Origin: Clarkia xantiana subsp. parviflora
Lineage: Eukaryota > Streptophyta > Magnoliopsida > Myrtales > Onagraceae
Assembly: GCA_036873135.1 (NCBI GenBank)
Contig: JAPTYO010000007.1
Location: forward strand, 16,226,763-16,290,762
Length of the DNA: 64,000 nt
Direction: 5' to 3'
Shown here: positions 63,973-64,000 of the stretch, piece after piece
Layout of the letters: every line of letters starts with the position of its first letter
Numbering within the stretch: position 1 is the stretch's first letter
Notes under the pieces: generated by a model
The model's database searches: none
What the model saw: the letters and a program-made list of their open reading frames with translations, nothing else
What the model was told of the DNA's origin: nothing
Translations under genes and position numbers: made by a program

Positions 63973-64000
63973 GTATGTATAGTATATATATATATAATAA

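Overview
The window is nuclear DNA of a flowering plant, most likely a eudicot. It is AT-rich, its genes are split by many short introns, and large intergenic spaces are filled with nested transposons (Copia and probable Gypsy LTR elements, Mutator-like, hAT and PIF/Harbinger-type elements). The protein families present (KIN-7 kinesin, GIS-type zinc finger, MS2-type acyl reductase, DUF620, SC35-like splicing factor, IQM) are plant-typical. I cannot name the species.

Layout: (1) 1-6.05 kb, minus strand: 16 coding exons of a KIN-7 kinesin, the last running off the left edge. (2) 6-28 kb: no host gene. It holds Harbinger-, Mutator- and hAT-type MITEs, an 802-bp foldback, and a young but broken 5.4-kb Copia element at 14.6-20.0 kb. 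In that element a 233-bp inverted copy of its own reverse transcriptase sits where the protease active site should be. (3) 28.6-29.25 kb, plus: intronless single-C2H2 regulator of the GIS/GIS2 type. (4) 29-35 kb: nothing recognised. (5) 35.0-40.2 kb: a Mutator-like element with long inverted ends that carries a decayed plant-mobile-domain (PMD/MAIN-like) gene and a nested solo LTR. Next to it is a hAT element with a second hAT inserted 12 bp from its end. (6) 42.5-53.3 kb, minus: three host genes in tandem: an MS2/FAR2-type fatty acyl reductase, an ATXR4-type SET protein, and a DUF620 protein whose two introns both use GC donors. (7) 54-59.5 kb: Harbinger-type and hAT-type repeats. (8) 59.9-61.6 kb, minus: an SC35-like SR splicing factor with a 5'UTR intron. 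It is divergently paired with the first exon of an IQM calmodulin-binding gene that runs off the right edge.

The genes do not form a pathway. Their order matches, from memory, two duplicated Arabidopsis blocks: kinesin-GIS2-ATXR4-DUF620 on chromosome 5 and MS2-kinesin on chromosome 3. The window therefore looks like an unreduced ancestral block expanded by transposons. All host gene models were checked by hand for splice phase and are open throughout; the transposon-borne genes are not. I found no CRISPR, rRNA or tRNA gene.
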